This document shows, piece by piece, positions 54,691-64,000 of a DNA stretch of 64,000 nt (positions within the stretch are counted from its first letter, which is position 1; each line of letters starts with the position of its first letter). The DNA lies in assembly GCF_905475345.1 (NCBI RefSeq), contig NC_066587.1:1278070-1342069 (forward strand). Direction: 5' to 3'. The stretch is from Vespula vulgaris. Its lineage: Eukaryota > Arthropoda > Insecta > Hymenoptera > Vespidae. The notes under the pieces were generated by a model, which made no database searches, was not told where the DNA came from, and worked only from the letters and a program-made list of their open reading frames with translations. A program made the translations under genes and the position numbers.

Positions 54691-55400
54691 CTTCTTTTTA
54701 CGTTTTTCTTGATTTGAAGCTCCTCGCATTCTCTGCTGCGCGCAGCTTGATTTGACATTTTTGTCCGGTGCATCGAGGCGCGGATATCACTTTCTACATA
54801 TATATATATATATATATATACACATGTGTGTGTTTGTGTATCTATGAACGTATGTATGTATCTATATCCATCTCGGTTAACGAAAAAATAAAAAAAAAAA
54901 AAGGAAAAAAGAAAAATAGGGAAAAAGAAAAAAAAGAAGGGAAGGAAAAAGGAAGAAAACGAGAAAAAAAGAAAAATATATATGTTTCCACGGATTGGTC
55001 GGGGAAACGAACGTGGTGGTCTTCGATTTCCGCTATTGTGTGAACGTTAAAAGGAGAGAGAGAAAGGGAGAGAGAAATATCCAGACAGACATCGTGTCGG
55101 AGTTTCGATCATTGCCTCCGGTCTCTCGGATCATCATTCTCGCGTTTTCGGTTATTACGCGGTTACAATAATCCTTCCGATTCTCTGATACAAAACTCTC
55201 TCTATCTTTCTCTCTCTTTCTCTGTCTCTGAGAATAGTAATCATGAACGATCCGATCATGCGTAACGACACGACGTCACCGTTCGTTAAACTACCAATGT
55301 CAGAAAGAATAGAATAGTATCGCGAACTATTATGCTCAGGCATCTAGAAACTTGTTCCTTCGTCTATGAAATAATCGCTATTGAGACATATTTTTACAGA
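54691..55400. other. Unique and A-rich intergenic sequence
   Basis: Unique sequence at 54691-54795, a TA run at 54799-54820, A/G-rich at 54885-54975, and balanced unique sequence at 55000-55350. No gene is recognised. Confidence 0.5.
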
Positions 55401-55900
55401 GAAAAATTACGTCGTTCCTTGATACACACATATACACTCTTTTTTATTTTTTTTTTTATAAAATAGAACATTTAGAAAGAAAAAAAGAAAGGAAAAGAAA
55501 AAAGTTCAACATACGTATTAATAATTTCACTTTTTGCTATCGGCAATAAATGAGAAATATTTGTAGAAATAACTCTGTAATTTACGATACACACGAACAC
55601 ACCACCGTGTAACTTCGTGTTCTAAAAATAAACGAACGACGTTTAAACAATCAATCTTAATTGACGACAATTGAACGAAGAAGAATTAAACAATATTGAA
55701 GGAATAGAAAAAAGAAGAACAAGAAGAAAATACAATTTATTCGTATTCGCAATTTCCTAATTTCACCGTCTTCCTTCGAGAGATTCATTGTCAAGTGTTA
55801 AATGCACGTGCATATATAAATAGGTACATACGTGTATACACACTTACGTACGTATGTACATATGCATAATATATAGTAACGATTCACCTTCGATAGACAA
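55401..55900. other. AT-rich unique sequence
   Basis: AT-rich with a T-run near 55440-55460 and CATA/TACG units at 55800-55870. Nothing gene-like is seen. Confidence 0.5.
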
Positions 55901-56160
55901 ATGATAAAAGGTACGTGGAAAACGGGCGCGGCACGGCATGGCACGGCATTTACGCGGCATAGCGGAAAGGGTGGGGGGTTGGAACTGACGAATTCCGCTT
56001 TGACGCTTTCGCTTGCGAGAGAACGCGTGGCTCGTTCGCGCCAAAGCGAAGGTAACCCGGTTGCAAGCTCGCACCGGATGCGTATTCTGGATGCATACAC
56101 ACGGGCCGCATAAATACCCGACGCGTTCTCTCTCGCGGACGGCGCGACCGAGCGAGAGAT
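55901..56160. other. Unique CpG-rich island with GGCAT pentamers
   Basis: GGCAC/GGCAT pentamer-like units at about 55928-55960, then balanced CpG-rich sequence. Candidate noncoding element. A 70-residue + frame has no family resemblance. Confidence 0.4.
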
Positions 56161-56300
56161 TGGTAGAGAAAGAGAGATAGAGATAAACAGACAGACAGAG
56201 ATAGAAAGAGAGAGAGAGAGAGATAGAATGTTCATCTATCTTTCTCTCTCTCTCTCTCTCTCTCTGTTTTTGTCTCTGTCTCTGTTTCTGTCTGATTCTA
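56161..56300. repeat. (AG)n then (CT)n
   Basis: AG/AGAC runs at 56165-56225 face CT/TCTG runs at 56238-56295 about 15 bp away, a possible long stem. Confidence 0.93.
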
Positions 56301-56359
56301 GCAGCGTATAACTCAGCATCGCGTGGGAACTGGAGCACTCCCGCATACGGCGAATGTTC

Positions 56360-56420
56360 CGCACCGCACCGCACCGCACCATACCGTAACGTATCGTAAC
56401 GTACCGTACCGCACCGAAGA
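56360..56420. repeat. CCGCA/CCGTA pentamer array
   Basis: CCGCA units grade into CCATA, CCGTA and CGTAA-type variants and back to CCGCA. Same unit as at 12594-12645. Confidence 0.9.
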
Positions 56421-57113
56421 CGAAGACAACGACGATGACGTGATATCCAGCAGCTACTGCTCTGGATGCACGACGTCCTTCTCTCTATAAATCACTGGCA
56501 ATGCTTTTCTTCGAACAATATCTCTTGAAAGATAGAAAGAGATAGTAGACATATGTATGTATAGATATATATATATATATATTTGTGTGTGTGTATGTGT
56601 GTATGTATGTATGTATGTAAATGTGTATTTTATCTCAGCGATGTCACTCCATCGATGTCGATCTTAAGAACCTCTCTGTGCTTTAATCTTACTACTAAGT
56701 TTCTATATGCATGATGATAAGAGTATGAAACATAACGATCTTATACTCTATTCTAACTTTATGTATATATATATATTAATAATATTTGTCATTTCTATAA
56801 TCATAGTTGATATTTATTGATATTTATTGATATTGTTTAATATAATAATTATAATGAATAAATCGTAATTTTTCTTCGATATAGATTACACGAGTCGTTA
56901 CTTACATATACGCATATATCTACATTATGTACATGATTATAATTATATTATTATTGTTATTATAAAATAATTACGGATATATCATCGTTTATCTAATTAT
57001 CGTTACCACATATAATGTACATCGCATGTTAATCGAATTACATTATTATTCTAACTACCTATTATATTAATTAATACGTATCATCGTCCTTTTGATTCGA
57101 TACCATATAACAA

Positions 57114-57152
<39 letters not shown>

Positions 57153-57400
57153 ACGTATTTACAAGTGTATCATAATAATTATACCATTTCTTCTTTTTCT
57201 ACGATAAAAACTACTTTTATTTTTTTCTTCTTCTCTACTTCTATTCTAATATACAAAATACAAATCATTCTTTTTTTCTTTTCTTCTTCTTCTTCTTCGA
57301 TTTTTACTAAATACATATTACAAATGAAACTCATCCAATCCTCTCCTTTCAACTACAATAAAGAAATGATAAGAATTAATAGTCTTTAGTTTTGGGAATG
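56421..57400. other. AT-rich unique region with (ATT)n
   Basis: Balanced to 56540, TA/TG/TATG runs at 56568-56620, AT-rich unique sequence, and an ATT trinucleotide array at about 57114-57150. Confidence 0.65.
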
Positions 57401-57650
57401 GAGTTGGCCAAGTGTAACGAGAGAAAGAACGTTTCTCTTCTAAATCGTTCTTTAACCTGCCAAGAAGTGACTATAACGAGGAGACGATAGCAACATTACT
57501 CTTAGGACGACATATCGGCAGCAAATACGGACTTCTTCCTATCTTAGCTGTCCACTTTTACTCTCTCTCTCTCTCTCTCTTTCTCCTCTTATACACGTAC
57601 TTACACACATTTCACAAAAGATATATATCCTCTCTTTTCCAGTTCTCTCT

Positions 57651-57682
<32 letters not shown>

Positions 57683-57795
57683 CGTTCCGTTCTTTTTTCT
57701 TTTTACATTTTTCTTTTCATTTCCTTCTTCTATTTTTTTCTTCTTCTTCTTCTCCCACTCCTTTTTTTCCTTATTTTCTTTTTTTTTTTTTTTCA
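57401..57795. other. Unique sequence followed by CT/T-rich tract
   Basis: Balanced unique sequence at 57401-57555, CT runs at 57561-57583 and 57649-57682, and T/TTC-rich sequence to 57793. Confidence 0.6.
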
Positions 57796-57990
57796 TTCAC
57801 CTCGCCGCCTCGAGCAGCATTATTAATGACCGCGGAAACCGCGTCAAAGATCTCACGGGCTTGCGAGCGTGATCTATCCGCGTGTACGATACGCATTTTT
57901 TAACCGGCCCTCCTCCGCGTGATGAATGGCGGTTAACCGCGGCCGGGATGTTCTTGTCCCGCTTTGCGAGAATAACCAAGCTCGACCGAG
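57796..57990. other. GC-balanced unique island with nested palindromes
   Basis: A near-perfect inverted repeat spans 57827-57846 (TGAC-CGCGG around AAA, one bulged C). GCGGTTAACCGC at 57929-57940 is a perfect 12-bp palindrome. TCACG and CGTGA pair at about 57852 and 57868. Repeat-free, CpG-rich; strong candidate noncoding regulatory element. Confidence 0.5.
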
Positions 57991-58000
57991 TGAGATAGAG

Positions 58001-58078
58001 ATAGATAGATAGATAGATAGATGGATAGATGGATAGATGGATAGATATATATAGAGAAAGAGAAAGAGAGAGAGAGAT
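58001..58078. repeat. (GATA)n and (AG)n
   Basis: GATA units, in part as GGATAGAT octamers, at 58001-58047, then AG/GAAA to 58078. Confidence 0.96.
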
Positions 58079-58885
58079 CGTGGATCAGTTTTCAGACGAA
58101 CTATGATTTAACGTTACGAACGCACGTGCCTGATGTTAGCTACCGAGTCTATCTTGAAGAAATAAACGAAGGATGTTAAGGGTGGTGAGAGAAAACAGAG
58201 GGTGTAAAATACAAGAGGAAACGAAAAAGATCCAAAGTAATTCCAAACGATATTTATTTCGAAAATGTTGCTAGTCCATTTTTTGTTGTTTCGAGAAAAT
58301 TCATGATCAGCATATTATACATCGCTAAGTAATTTATTTTACTGTGCAATTTTTAATTGAAGCAAAGCATTGACATTTTTTAAGATATTAAATATTAACC
58401 AGTTATAAGTAGAACGTTGTTTACTAAATTGATCGCAAGTTACGTGACATTTTAATTTCTTTTTTTGTTTTTAATGGACTTACACTATTTTCCAAATGAA
58501 CGATGCATTTAACGACAACGACAAATAATATTATTATACTCGATCGCGTTTGAGTCAGTGGTTATTGCGTTGAAAAATAATCCTTAAGTAACTCGAAATA
58601 ATTTATACATAAACATGATCGGATATAAGCCAATAAAACGTTTATTCGTATATAATCAATTCTATATGTGATTACGGACGAGCTTATCCGTGATAAGAGA
58701 AATCTTATCACGTGTAAGATATAGTATTATATAATAATATATGTATTACTTAAATCAATGAAACTTCCTTTTCTATCTTTCGATCGGGATAACAAAAGAG
58801 AGAATGAAAAAAGAAGGAGAAGAGGATGATTTAGCGCAAAATTTTGTTCAAATAACGTTTCCTAATACTCGTTCTTGATGGCGAA
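58079..58885. other. AT-rich intergenic sequence downstream of the LRR gene
   Basis: Unique sequence with few microsatellites. On the minus strand it lies downstream of the LRR stop codon and probably includes the 3' UTR. No exon is recognised. Confidence 0.5.
58641..58646 (-). terminator. Possible polyadenylation signal AATAAA for the LRR gene
   Basis: AATAAA on the minus strand, about 318 nt beyond the stop codon. It is the first canonical hexamer I found downstream. AT-rich sequence makes chance matches likely, so this is tentative. Confidence 0.3.
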
Positions 58886-58886
58886 T

Positions 58887-58940
58887 AAAGAAAGAAAGAA
58901 AAAAAGAAAGAGAGAAAAAAAAAAGAAAAAGAAAGAAAAG
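58887..58940 (-). other. Polypyrimidine tract in the presumed 3' UTR
   Basis: About 54 nt that are almost all A/G on the + strand, so almost all T/C in the transcript, beginning about 24 nt after the stop codon. It could bind pyrimidine-tract proteins; it may equally be ordinary repeat. Confidence 0.5.
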
Positions 58941-58963
58941 AATGCTCAAAATGAAATTTGAAT

Positions 58964-59899
58964 TTAATCCTTTTTCTTAAGATCCTTCACTTCGTTTTCC
59001 AATTCTTCGATCTTCCTCGACAATTCATCTACCTTCCTTTCCAAAGCTGGTAATATCGGACTAATGGATTCGAACGATTTTCTATCGACGCATTTGCGTA
59101 AGATCTCGTCGTCCGTGTCGGCTTTAGGTTCGTGCACTAAACACTCTTCGATCAAAAGATCGCCAATTGACCAATCCTTTATCCAATTAACGCCACCTCG
59201 TTTCAACGAATAAGTCATTTTCGCTCTACAACGATACGACCATGGATTACTAGCTATTAATATTAGCTTCAAATGTTTCAATTTCTTTAAATTCTCTTCG
59301 GTAATACAATCGACCAATTCGTTGTAAGCTATATCGAGTAGTTCGAGTTTCGGTAATAGGACGTAAAACTCTTGATCGATCTTACGAATTCGATTTCTCA
59401 AAACGATCAATTCCTTCAACTTCGACAATCCCCGTATCCAGGATGTCTCGATCGCTACGATCCGATTGTTCGACAAGTCGAGCGTCTCCAGTTTATCGAG
59501 GCTTCTGAATGCATCGTCTTCTATCTTCTCGAGAGAACATCCGGTGATCCTCAATTCTATCAGACTGCCGGCGAATCTTGAGAATGCGTTGGTTGGTATA
59601 TTGCTGATGTTGGACTTCTCCAATCTAAGCCCAACTACCGAGTCCGGTAACGAGGCCAACTGATTTACGGATAGTTAAGATCGATCGTGATTAAACGGTG
59701 ATTAAATCAATCAGAAGGAGAAGAAGAAGTAAAGGAAGAAAAGGAAGATAAGAGATTATATTTAAAGAACGAAATATTTACGTTTTCGTCAAATCTTTTC
59801 CTTTCGAAAAGTATAGATTCGTTGCAATAGATCAAGCGAAATATTTATTTGATTCATTTTCTTCGTATAACTACTTATCGTAAAATAAAATTTTATGTA

Positions 59900-59939
<40 letters not shown>

Positions 59940-60576
59940 ATATACGCGTGACAAAATTTGTGTCACTCTCGAGTAAACATTTGTTGTTTTTAATGAAAAC
60001 TTTTCTTTTCTCTTTTTCTTCTCTTCCTCTCTCGTTTTTTCTTCTTTTTTTTTATAGTAAAGCATCTTCAAACATGCATTGGAAAGAATAAAAGAAAATA
60101 AATAAAAATACAAAAAAGCAAAGGTTTCAATTAATAGAAAAATATCAATCTTATAATTACGAAATTTCTATTGGAACAATATTCTTCATAAAAAGCTCCC
60201 ATATAGATATAAAACACTCAACATAAATAGAAAGCATGTTAACGAATATAAAAACATGTTAATTAAAAGAACAAACGAAAAAATGGAAGAAGAACATTTT
60301 CTTCTTCGAAATTAACAAAACTAACGTTATCTATAAGTATCTATATATCACGCGACGATATGATATAATATTAGAGATATACGTATATCAAAACTATGCA
60401 TGTACGTATACACACATATATATATACACATATACATATGTACATACTTGTGCTAAACTCGTAAGACCTTGACATCTGTACCATCCCGATTGTTTCTCCA
60501 AATTACAAAGTTCAGCGAAAGAAGACGATATTATCGTCGCTAAGAGAAGAACTAAGTACAACTTGGATCCTTTCAT
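58964..60576 (-). CDS. Secreted leucine-rich-repeat protein with C-terminal leucine zipper (two coding exons)
   Basis: Exon 1 is 60576-60448 (43 codons) and exon 2 is 59659-58964 (231 codons plus stop). They join in phase 0 after CAA|GTATGT and before CAG|TTG, giving 274 residues. An in-frame stop just upstream of the acceptor shows exon 2 needs the splice. Residues 1-21 form a signal peptide with a hydrophobic core and likely cleavage after SSSFA. Cys24 and Cys35 form an N-terminal cap. LRRs occupy about 51-74, 75-98, 99-122, 123-146 and 147-171, and a sixth runs into a C-terminal cap with NPW (181-183), Cys187, Cys216 and Cys233. The C terminus, 246-270, has perfect heptads (L, V, I, V at a; L at all d). 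N60-I-S is an N-glycosylation sequon. No transmembrane segment follows. The order resembles mosquito LRIM/APL1 immune proteins, but it is short and orthology is unproven; a generic secreted LRR protein is the alternative. Partners and ligand are unknown. Confidence 0.85.
59660..60447 (-). other. Phase-0 intron of the LRR gene
   Basis: 788 bp with GT donor and AG acceptor. The donor GTATGT is good; the pyrimidine tract before the acceptor is weak. It contains an AT tract at about 59905-59934 and a CATA/TATA stretch just inside the donor (60405-60445). Confidence 0.8.
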
Positions 60577-60586
60577 TCTGTCTTCT

Positions 60587-60635
60587 ACTAAGAGACTACT
60601 CGTCCATGTTACTTCTGCATCTCCATTTATACTCG
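60587..60635 (-). promoter_or_regulatory. TATA box and likely transcription start of the LRR gene
   Basis: TATAAAT on the minus strand at 60631-60625, 49-55 bp upstream of the start codon. An AGT-containing start site about 31 nt downstream (A at 60600) would give a 5' leader of about 24 nt. A three-codon upstream ORF (60607-60596) would then lie mostly outside the transcript. Confidence 0.5.
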
Positions 60636-60670
60636 TAGCATCATCATCAACATAAGCATCTACTTCGTCT

Positions 60671-60749
60671 GGGGGAAATAAATTTCTGGGGAAAAAACGC
60701 CAACGGGGAAAAACTCGACGAAGGCCAATCGCTAAACTGGGAATTTACC
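60671..60749 (-). promoter_or_regulatory. Cluster of kappaB-like motifs upstream of the LRR gene
   Basis: On the + strand: GGGGGAAATA at 60671-60680, GGGGAAAAAACGCC at 60688-60701, GGGGAAAAACTC at 60705-60716 and GGGAATTTACC at 60739-60749. They begin 40 bp upstream of the TATA box. They resemble Dorsal/Dif/Relish sites, each with one or more mismatches to the consensus. Binding is inferred. Confidence 0.35.
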
Positions 60750-61500
60750 GGCTGTTTATTACGAAACGACGGGATATGCGACGGGTGTCGCATTAAAAAT
60801 AAAACAAAAAACAAATAAGGAATAAAAAAGAAAAAGAAGAAGACACAAAGAAAACGGAATAAAAAAGAGGAAGAAAAATAAGAAGATCATCGACTTGATA
60901 CGACGAATAAGTTGAATAGATTTTTTATCGGATATTATATCAAATAATCACTAATATCTATCTCCATTAATATCGAAAAATATATTTTGAAACGTTTGAA
61001 ACTAAGTGAATCTATCTCGAGAATGATAAATTAAAATTTTTAATAAGAATGTAAAAATCGAAAAGTTTTTTCATTAAACATATGTCAAGTGGCATTTAAT
61101 ATTGCCGTTCTATTTCATTTTCCCCAACTATTTACCATTTTAGCGAGGAAGAAAACGAAATAGGGAACGATAGAAGAAAGTTAAAAAAACAAATTACGTT
61201 AGAGTTATAGTTCCAAGGACGAGAGGAAAAAGAAATCTTTGGAGTATCAAGAATTAAAGAAAAAAAAAAAAAAACAAACAAACAAACAAAAAGAAAGAAA
61301 AAGAAAAAGTGGTATATACGTCGGCAAAAAAATAACGCGATAAGGAACCATACAAGAAAATAAAAAAAAAAAATTTTTTTTCGTGATCGACATATTAAAT
61401 GTCCATTTAATTTAACGGCGATTTGTCGTTTCGTGACTCTTATGGGATATTAGATTTTTCATTTAGGCTTAACCATAGAAAACTCATAGTTCTGCGTTAA
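60750..61500. other. AT-rich intergenic sequence upstream of the LRR gene
   Basis: A-rich unique sequence with A/G runs near 60800-60880 and 61255-61310. No exon is recognised. Confidence 0.5.
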
Positions 61501-61777
61501 ACGATCTTTCATATATATATGTGGTATAAATTAGTAAGAAAGAGAAAGAGAAAAAAAGAGAAAGAGAAAGAGAAAGAGAGAAGAAAGTTTGTAGGAAGGT
61601 CGAGGTTCCTTTTTGCAAGTGTTTACTGCCGATGTGAGTGAAATGAAATGAAATCCTATGTAAATTATAATAAATTATATTTCACTTTGACATTTATACG
61701 TTCTTCTACCTGCAATTCCCTGTTTATTGTCGTCCATGCAAATAAAAAGAAAAAGAAGGATAAATGTAGTCACTGCT

Positions 61778-61829
<52 letters not shown>

Positions 61830-61850
61830 AAGAAAGAGAGAAAGAATGTC
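61501..61850. repeat. Purine runs and long (AG)n
   Basis: GAAA/AG runs at 61540-61582 and a pure 47-bp AG tract at 61779-61825, followed by GAAA units. Confidence 0.94.
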
Positions 61851-62460
61851 CTAATGAGATCCTTAAAAAACATAAAAAAAAAAAATAAATGGAAGAAATG
61901 AACGAAAGAACTCGTACAAACATACGATCAGTTCCACGTCGTGTTCTTTATGTAACTGTTGGTCGTTCGCGATTTTACACAGTTTGATATACGACACTTA
62001 AACAAACGTAAGTATGTGTTATGGTACATATAGAAACGTGTAAACAGAGATATCAGGATGTACGACTTTTGTTATTTATCGGAATTGAACATAAGTAAAT
62101 TTAGACAATTAATGAATACTATAGTTCGTAAGTAGGCCTGACCTACGTACGTATTCATATATGTTGGAATTTATTTATTTTCGATCAGTATTAGTTTGTA
62201 CTTTATACGGTGTGGAAGATAAGAGATCGAGAGAGAGAGAGAGAGAGAGACAGATCTTCGAAATTAATTACGTATGTATAATATCTATTTGCTAAAATTT
62301 ATTTAATATTTTTTATTACATGCGTTTTTATTTATTTAATATTATATACTTATTATTTCAGAAAACATAATCCTAACAAACTATAATTTTTATTATAGAC
62401 AAAGAATCATTCTATTTCGTAAAATCGATTTGAACAATTTTCTGGATATATTTTTCGTAA
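61851..62460. other. AT-rich unique intergenic sequence
   Basis: Unique, with a short AG run at 62229-62250. No gene is recognised. Confidence 0.45.
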
Positions 62461-62476
62461 TTTACTGCATTGTATA

Positions 62477-62480
62477 TACA

Positions 62481-62513
<33 letters not shown>

Positions 62514-62515
62514 TA
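62477..62515. repeat. (CATA)n microsatellite
   Basis: A CATA tetramer array. Confidence 0.96.
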
Positions 62516-63010
62516 CACACAATAGATATACATATATACTTATGTAGGTACGTGCCGTGGCGACATTAAGGCCTTCTCGAACGCACGGCATACGATAATA
62601 ACAAAGCAGCATTAGCTCGATCGTGCTATAATCTCTCTTGAATAAAGCCACCTGACGATGTCGACTAGGACGACTAGGACGACTAGGACGACGAGGAATA
62701 TAGAAAATTTCTGGTTGGCGTTGTATACTGGTCCGGTAGATTTAGCCGTCTGCGTTTGTCACTAGTTCGTGTTAGGAAATAAAGTGCTCGCTTAGAGCGT
62801 AGACGATATCGAACATTGTATATGTACGTGTGGCAAGCGTTCATGTATAGATGAGTATCTTCGATGTATATATGTATGTATGTATGTATGTATGTACAAA
62901 CTACACGGCCGATAGATCTCTAAACTATACCTTGTAGATTATGGACTCGTACGGTGCGAGTCACGGCTGATCGTGTCTTTCCACGACGATTAGAGTTTAG
63001 ACCCTCGATC
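62516..63010. other. Unique CpG-containing island with a nonamer repeat
   Basis: GACTAG-containing nonamers (ACTAGGACG) repeat about three times at 62664-62692. A TATG run lies at 62871-62896. The rest is balanced unique sequence without a supported frame. Confidence 0.45.
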
Positions 63011-63357
63011 CTAATCTTCTAATACTAATCACAATAATAATAATGAATAATAATAAAAGTTGTCCCGAATATCGACTTAAGTGTAATAGATCGATGAAAT
63101 AGAGAAATTTCGAAATTTGTGGAATTTATTTTATACTTTTATATCGGATGATATTGATAACAATGAAAGTGTGTTCAGTATTGAAAATTGTATTTAAAGA
63201 ATTTTCAATGTTGGATACGATAATAATGATTTGAATAATGTTAGGTGACTGGCATTATTTATGAATATATACACGTATATAATTTAATTTGTAAAATTGA
63301 AATTTTGTCAAAGTTCTTTTAATATAACTCTAATAGTAAAAAAGAGATAAACAAAGT

Positions 63358-63394
<37 letters not shown>

Positions 63395-63654
63395 TATAGT
63401 TGTGTAAAATCGTTCTCACTTTTATATCGAATTTAGAATTTATTATATATCTATACTTATTACATACCTTATTATTTATCTATACATATTATATATATAT
63501 TTATAAATAAATCTTTATCTTCATCAAATTTTATCTAATACTATATATATATAATAACGTAAAATGCAGAAGTCATTCAGTTTCGTTTAAACGATTTTTT
63601 CCTTTAAATCCTTTTTTTCAAAGAAATAAAAAGAGATAAAGAGAGAAAGAGAGA
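63011..63654. other. AT-rich unique sequence
   Basis: AT-rich with an AG/AGAT run at 63357-63392 and TA runs near 63490 and 63545. No gene is recognised. Confidence 0.5.
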
Positions 63655-63930
63655 GAGAAAGATCCCTTGGAAAATCGTTCGCTTTTACTTGACTCCGTCT
63701 CCGAGATTTTTCAAACCCCCGAACGAAGAAGAGATCGCCCGGAGCCTTTTATCCGATTAAATGCCGCGATTAGACAAAGCCGGAAGTTATTAGTCGATTG
63801 AACTTTTTTATCGGAATTACCCCCGGCTCGCGAACTTTACAGCGTATTTCCCCGGAGCGTAATGGTATTTGTGGATCCAGACCGTAGACTAGACTACTTA
63901 CGAAATAATTCCACGGGAGGTTAAATAAAG
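63655..63930. other. Unique island, strong candidate noncoding element
   Basis: About 275 bp of balanced, CpG-rich, repeat-free sequence near the right edge, with several GATTA/ATTA-type cores (63755-63800) and CCCCGG motifs. A 66-codon minus frame reaches into it but has no family resemblance. Confidence 0.4.
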
Positions 63931-64000
63931 GGGCAGAGAAAAAAACAAAAAGAGAAAAAAAGAAACACATAAAAAAGAAGAAAAAAGAAAACGATAAAGA

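Noticed and set aside
59372..59663. Two + strand frames opposite the LRR exon
   Set aside because: Antisense shadows of a coding exon; the minus strand has the LRR pattern and correct splice sites.
60596..60607. Functional upstream ORF (ATG plus two codons) before the LRR start
   Set aside because: If transcription starts about 31 nt from the TATA box, the ATG lies at or upstream of the start site.

Overview
The window looks like nuclear DNA of an insect, most likely a hymenopteran of the vespid-wasp kind; this is inference from style and no species can be named. The signs are a split gene with GT/AG splice sites, very low gene density, abundant CpG dinucleotides inside AT-rich unique sequence, and an extreme density of simple-sequence repeats (AG/CT, AT, TATG/CATA, GATA, GGA, TTC, GAAA). 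Nothing resembles a bacterial operon, a virus, a transposon ORF, a tRNA, an rRNA or a CRISPR array. Most long open frames are read-through of microsatellites (poly Ser-Leu, Arg-Glu, Tyr-Ile, Cys-Met-Tyr-Val) and are not genes.

Layout. From 1 to about 57,800 I see no supportable protein gene. The region alternates between microsatellite clusters and islands of unique sequence of about 100-600 bp. The islands carry balanced composition, CpG, TAAT cores and short palindromes. This arrangement is typical of regulatory deserts with conserved noncoding elements, but conservation cannot be tested here. Within the desert are several non-microsatellite repeats: a 405-bp tandem duplication (46,629-47,407), a degenerate three-copy repeat (40,261-40,690), a 113-bp-period duplication (44,529-44,706), heptamer arrays (2,244, 3,871, 48,476) and CCGCA pentamer arrays (12,594 and 56,360). 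There are also clean hairpins, notably at 4,992-5,039 and 6,165-6,270.

From 57,800 to 64,000 the sequence is poorer in microsatellites. It contains the one convincing gene, on the minus strand at 60,576-58,964. Two coding exons joined in phase 0 by a 788-bp intron encode a 274-residue secreted leucine-rich-repeat protein: signal peptide, N-terminal cysteine pair, five to six LRRs, cysteine-containing C-terminal cap and a four-heptad leucine zipper at the extreme C terminus. This order recalls secreted LRR/coiled-coil immune proteins of mosquitoes (LRIM/APL1), though orthology is not shown. A TATA box lies 49-55 bp upstream of the start codon, and four G-tract/A-tract motifs resembling insect NF-kappaB sites lie 40-118 bp upstream of the TATA box. 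The window ends in another unique island (63,655-63,930).
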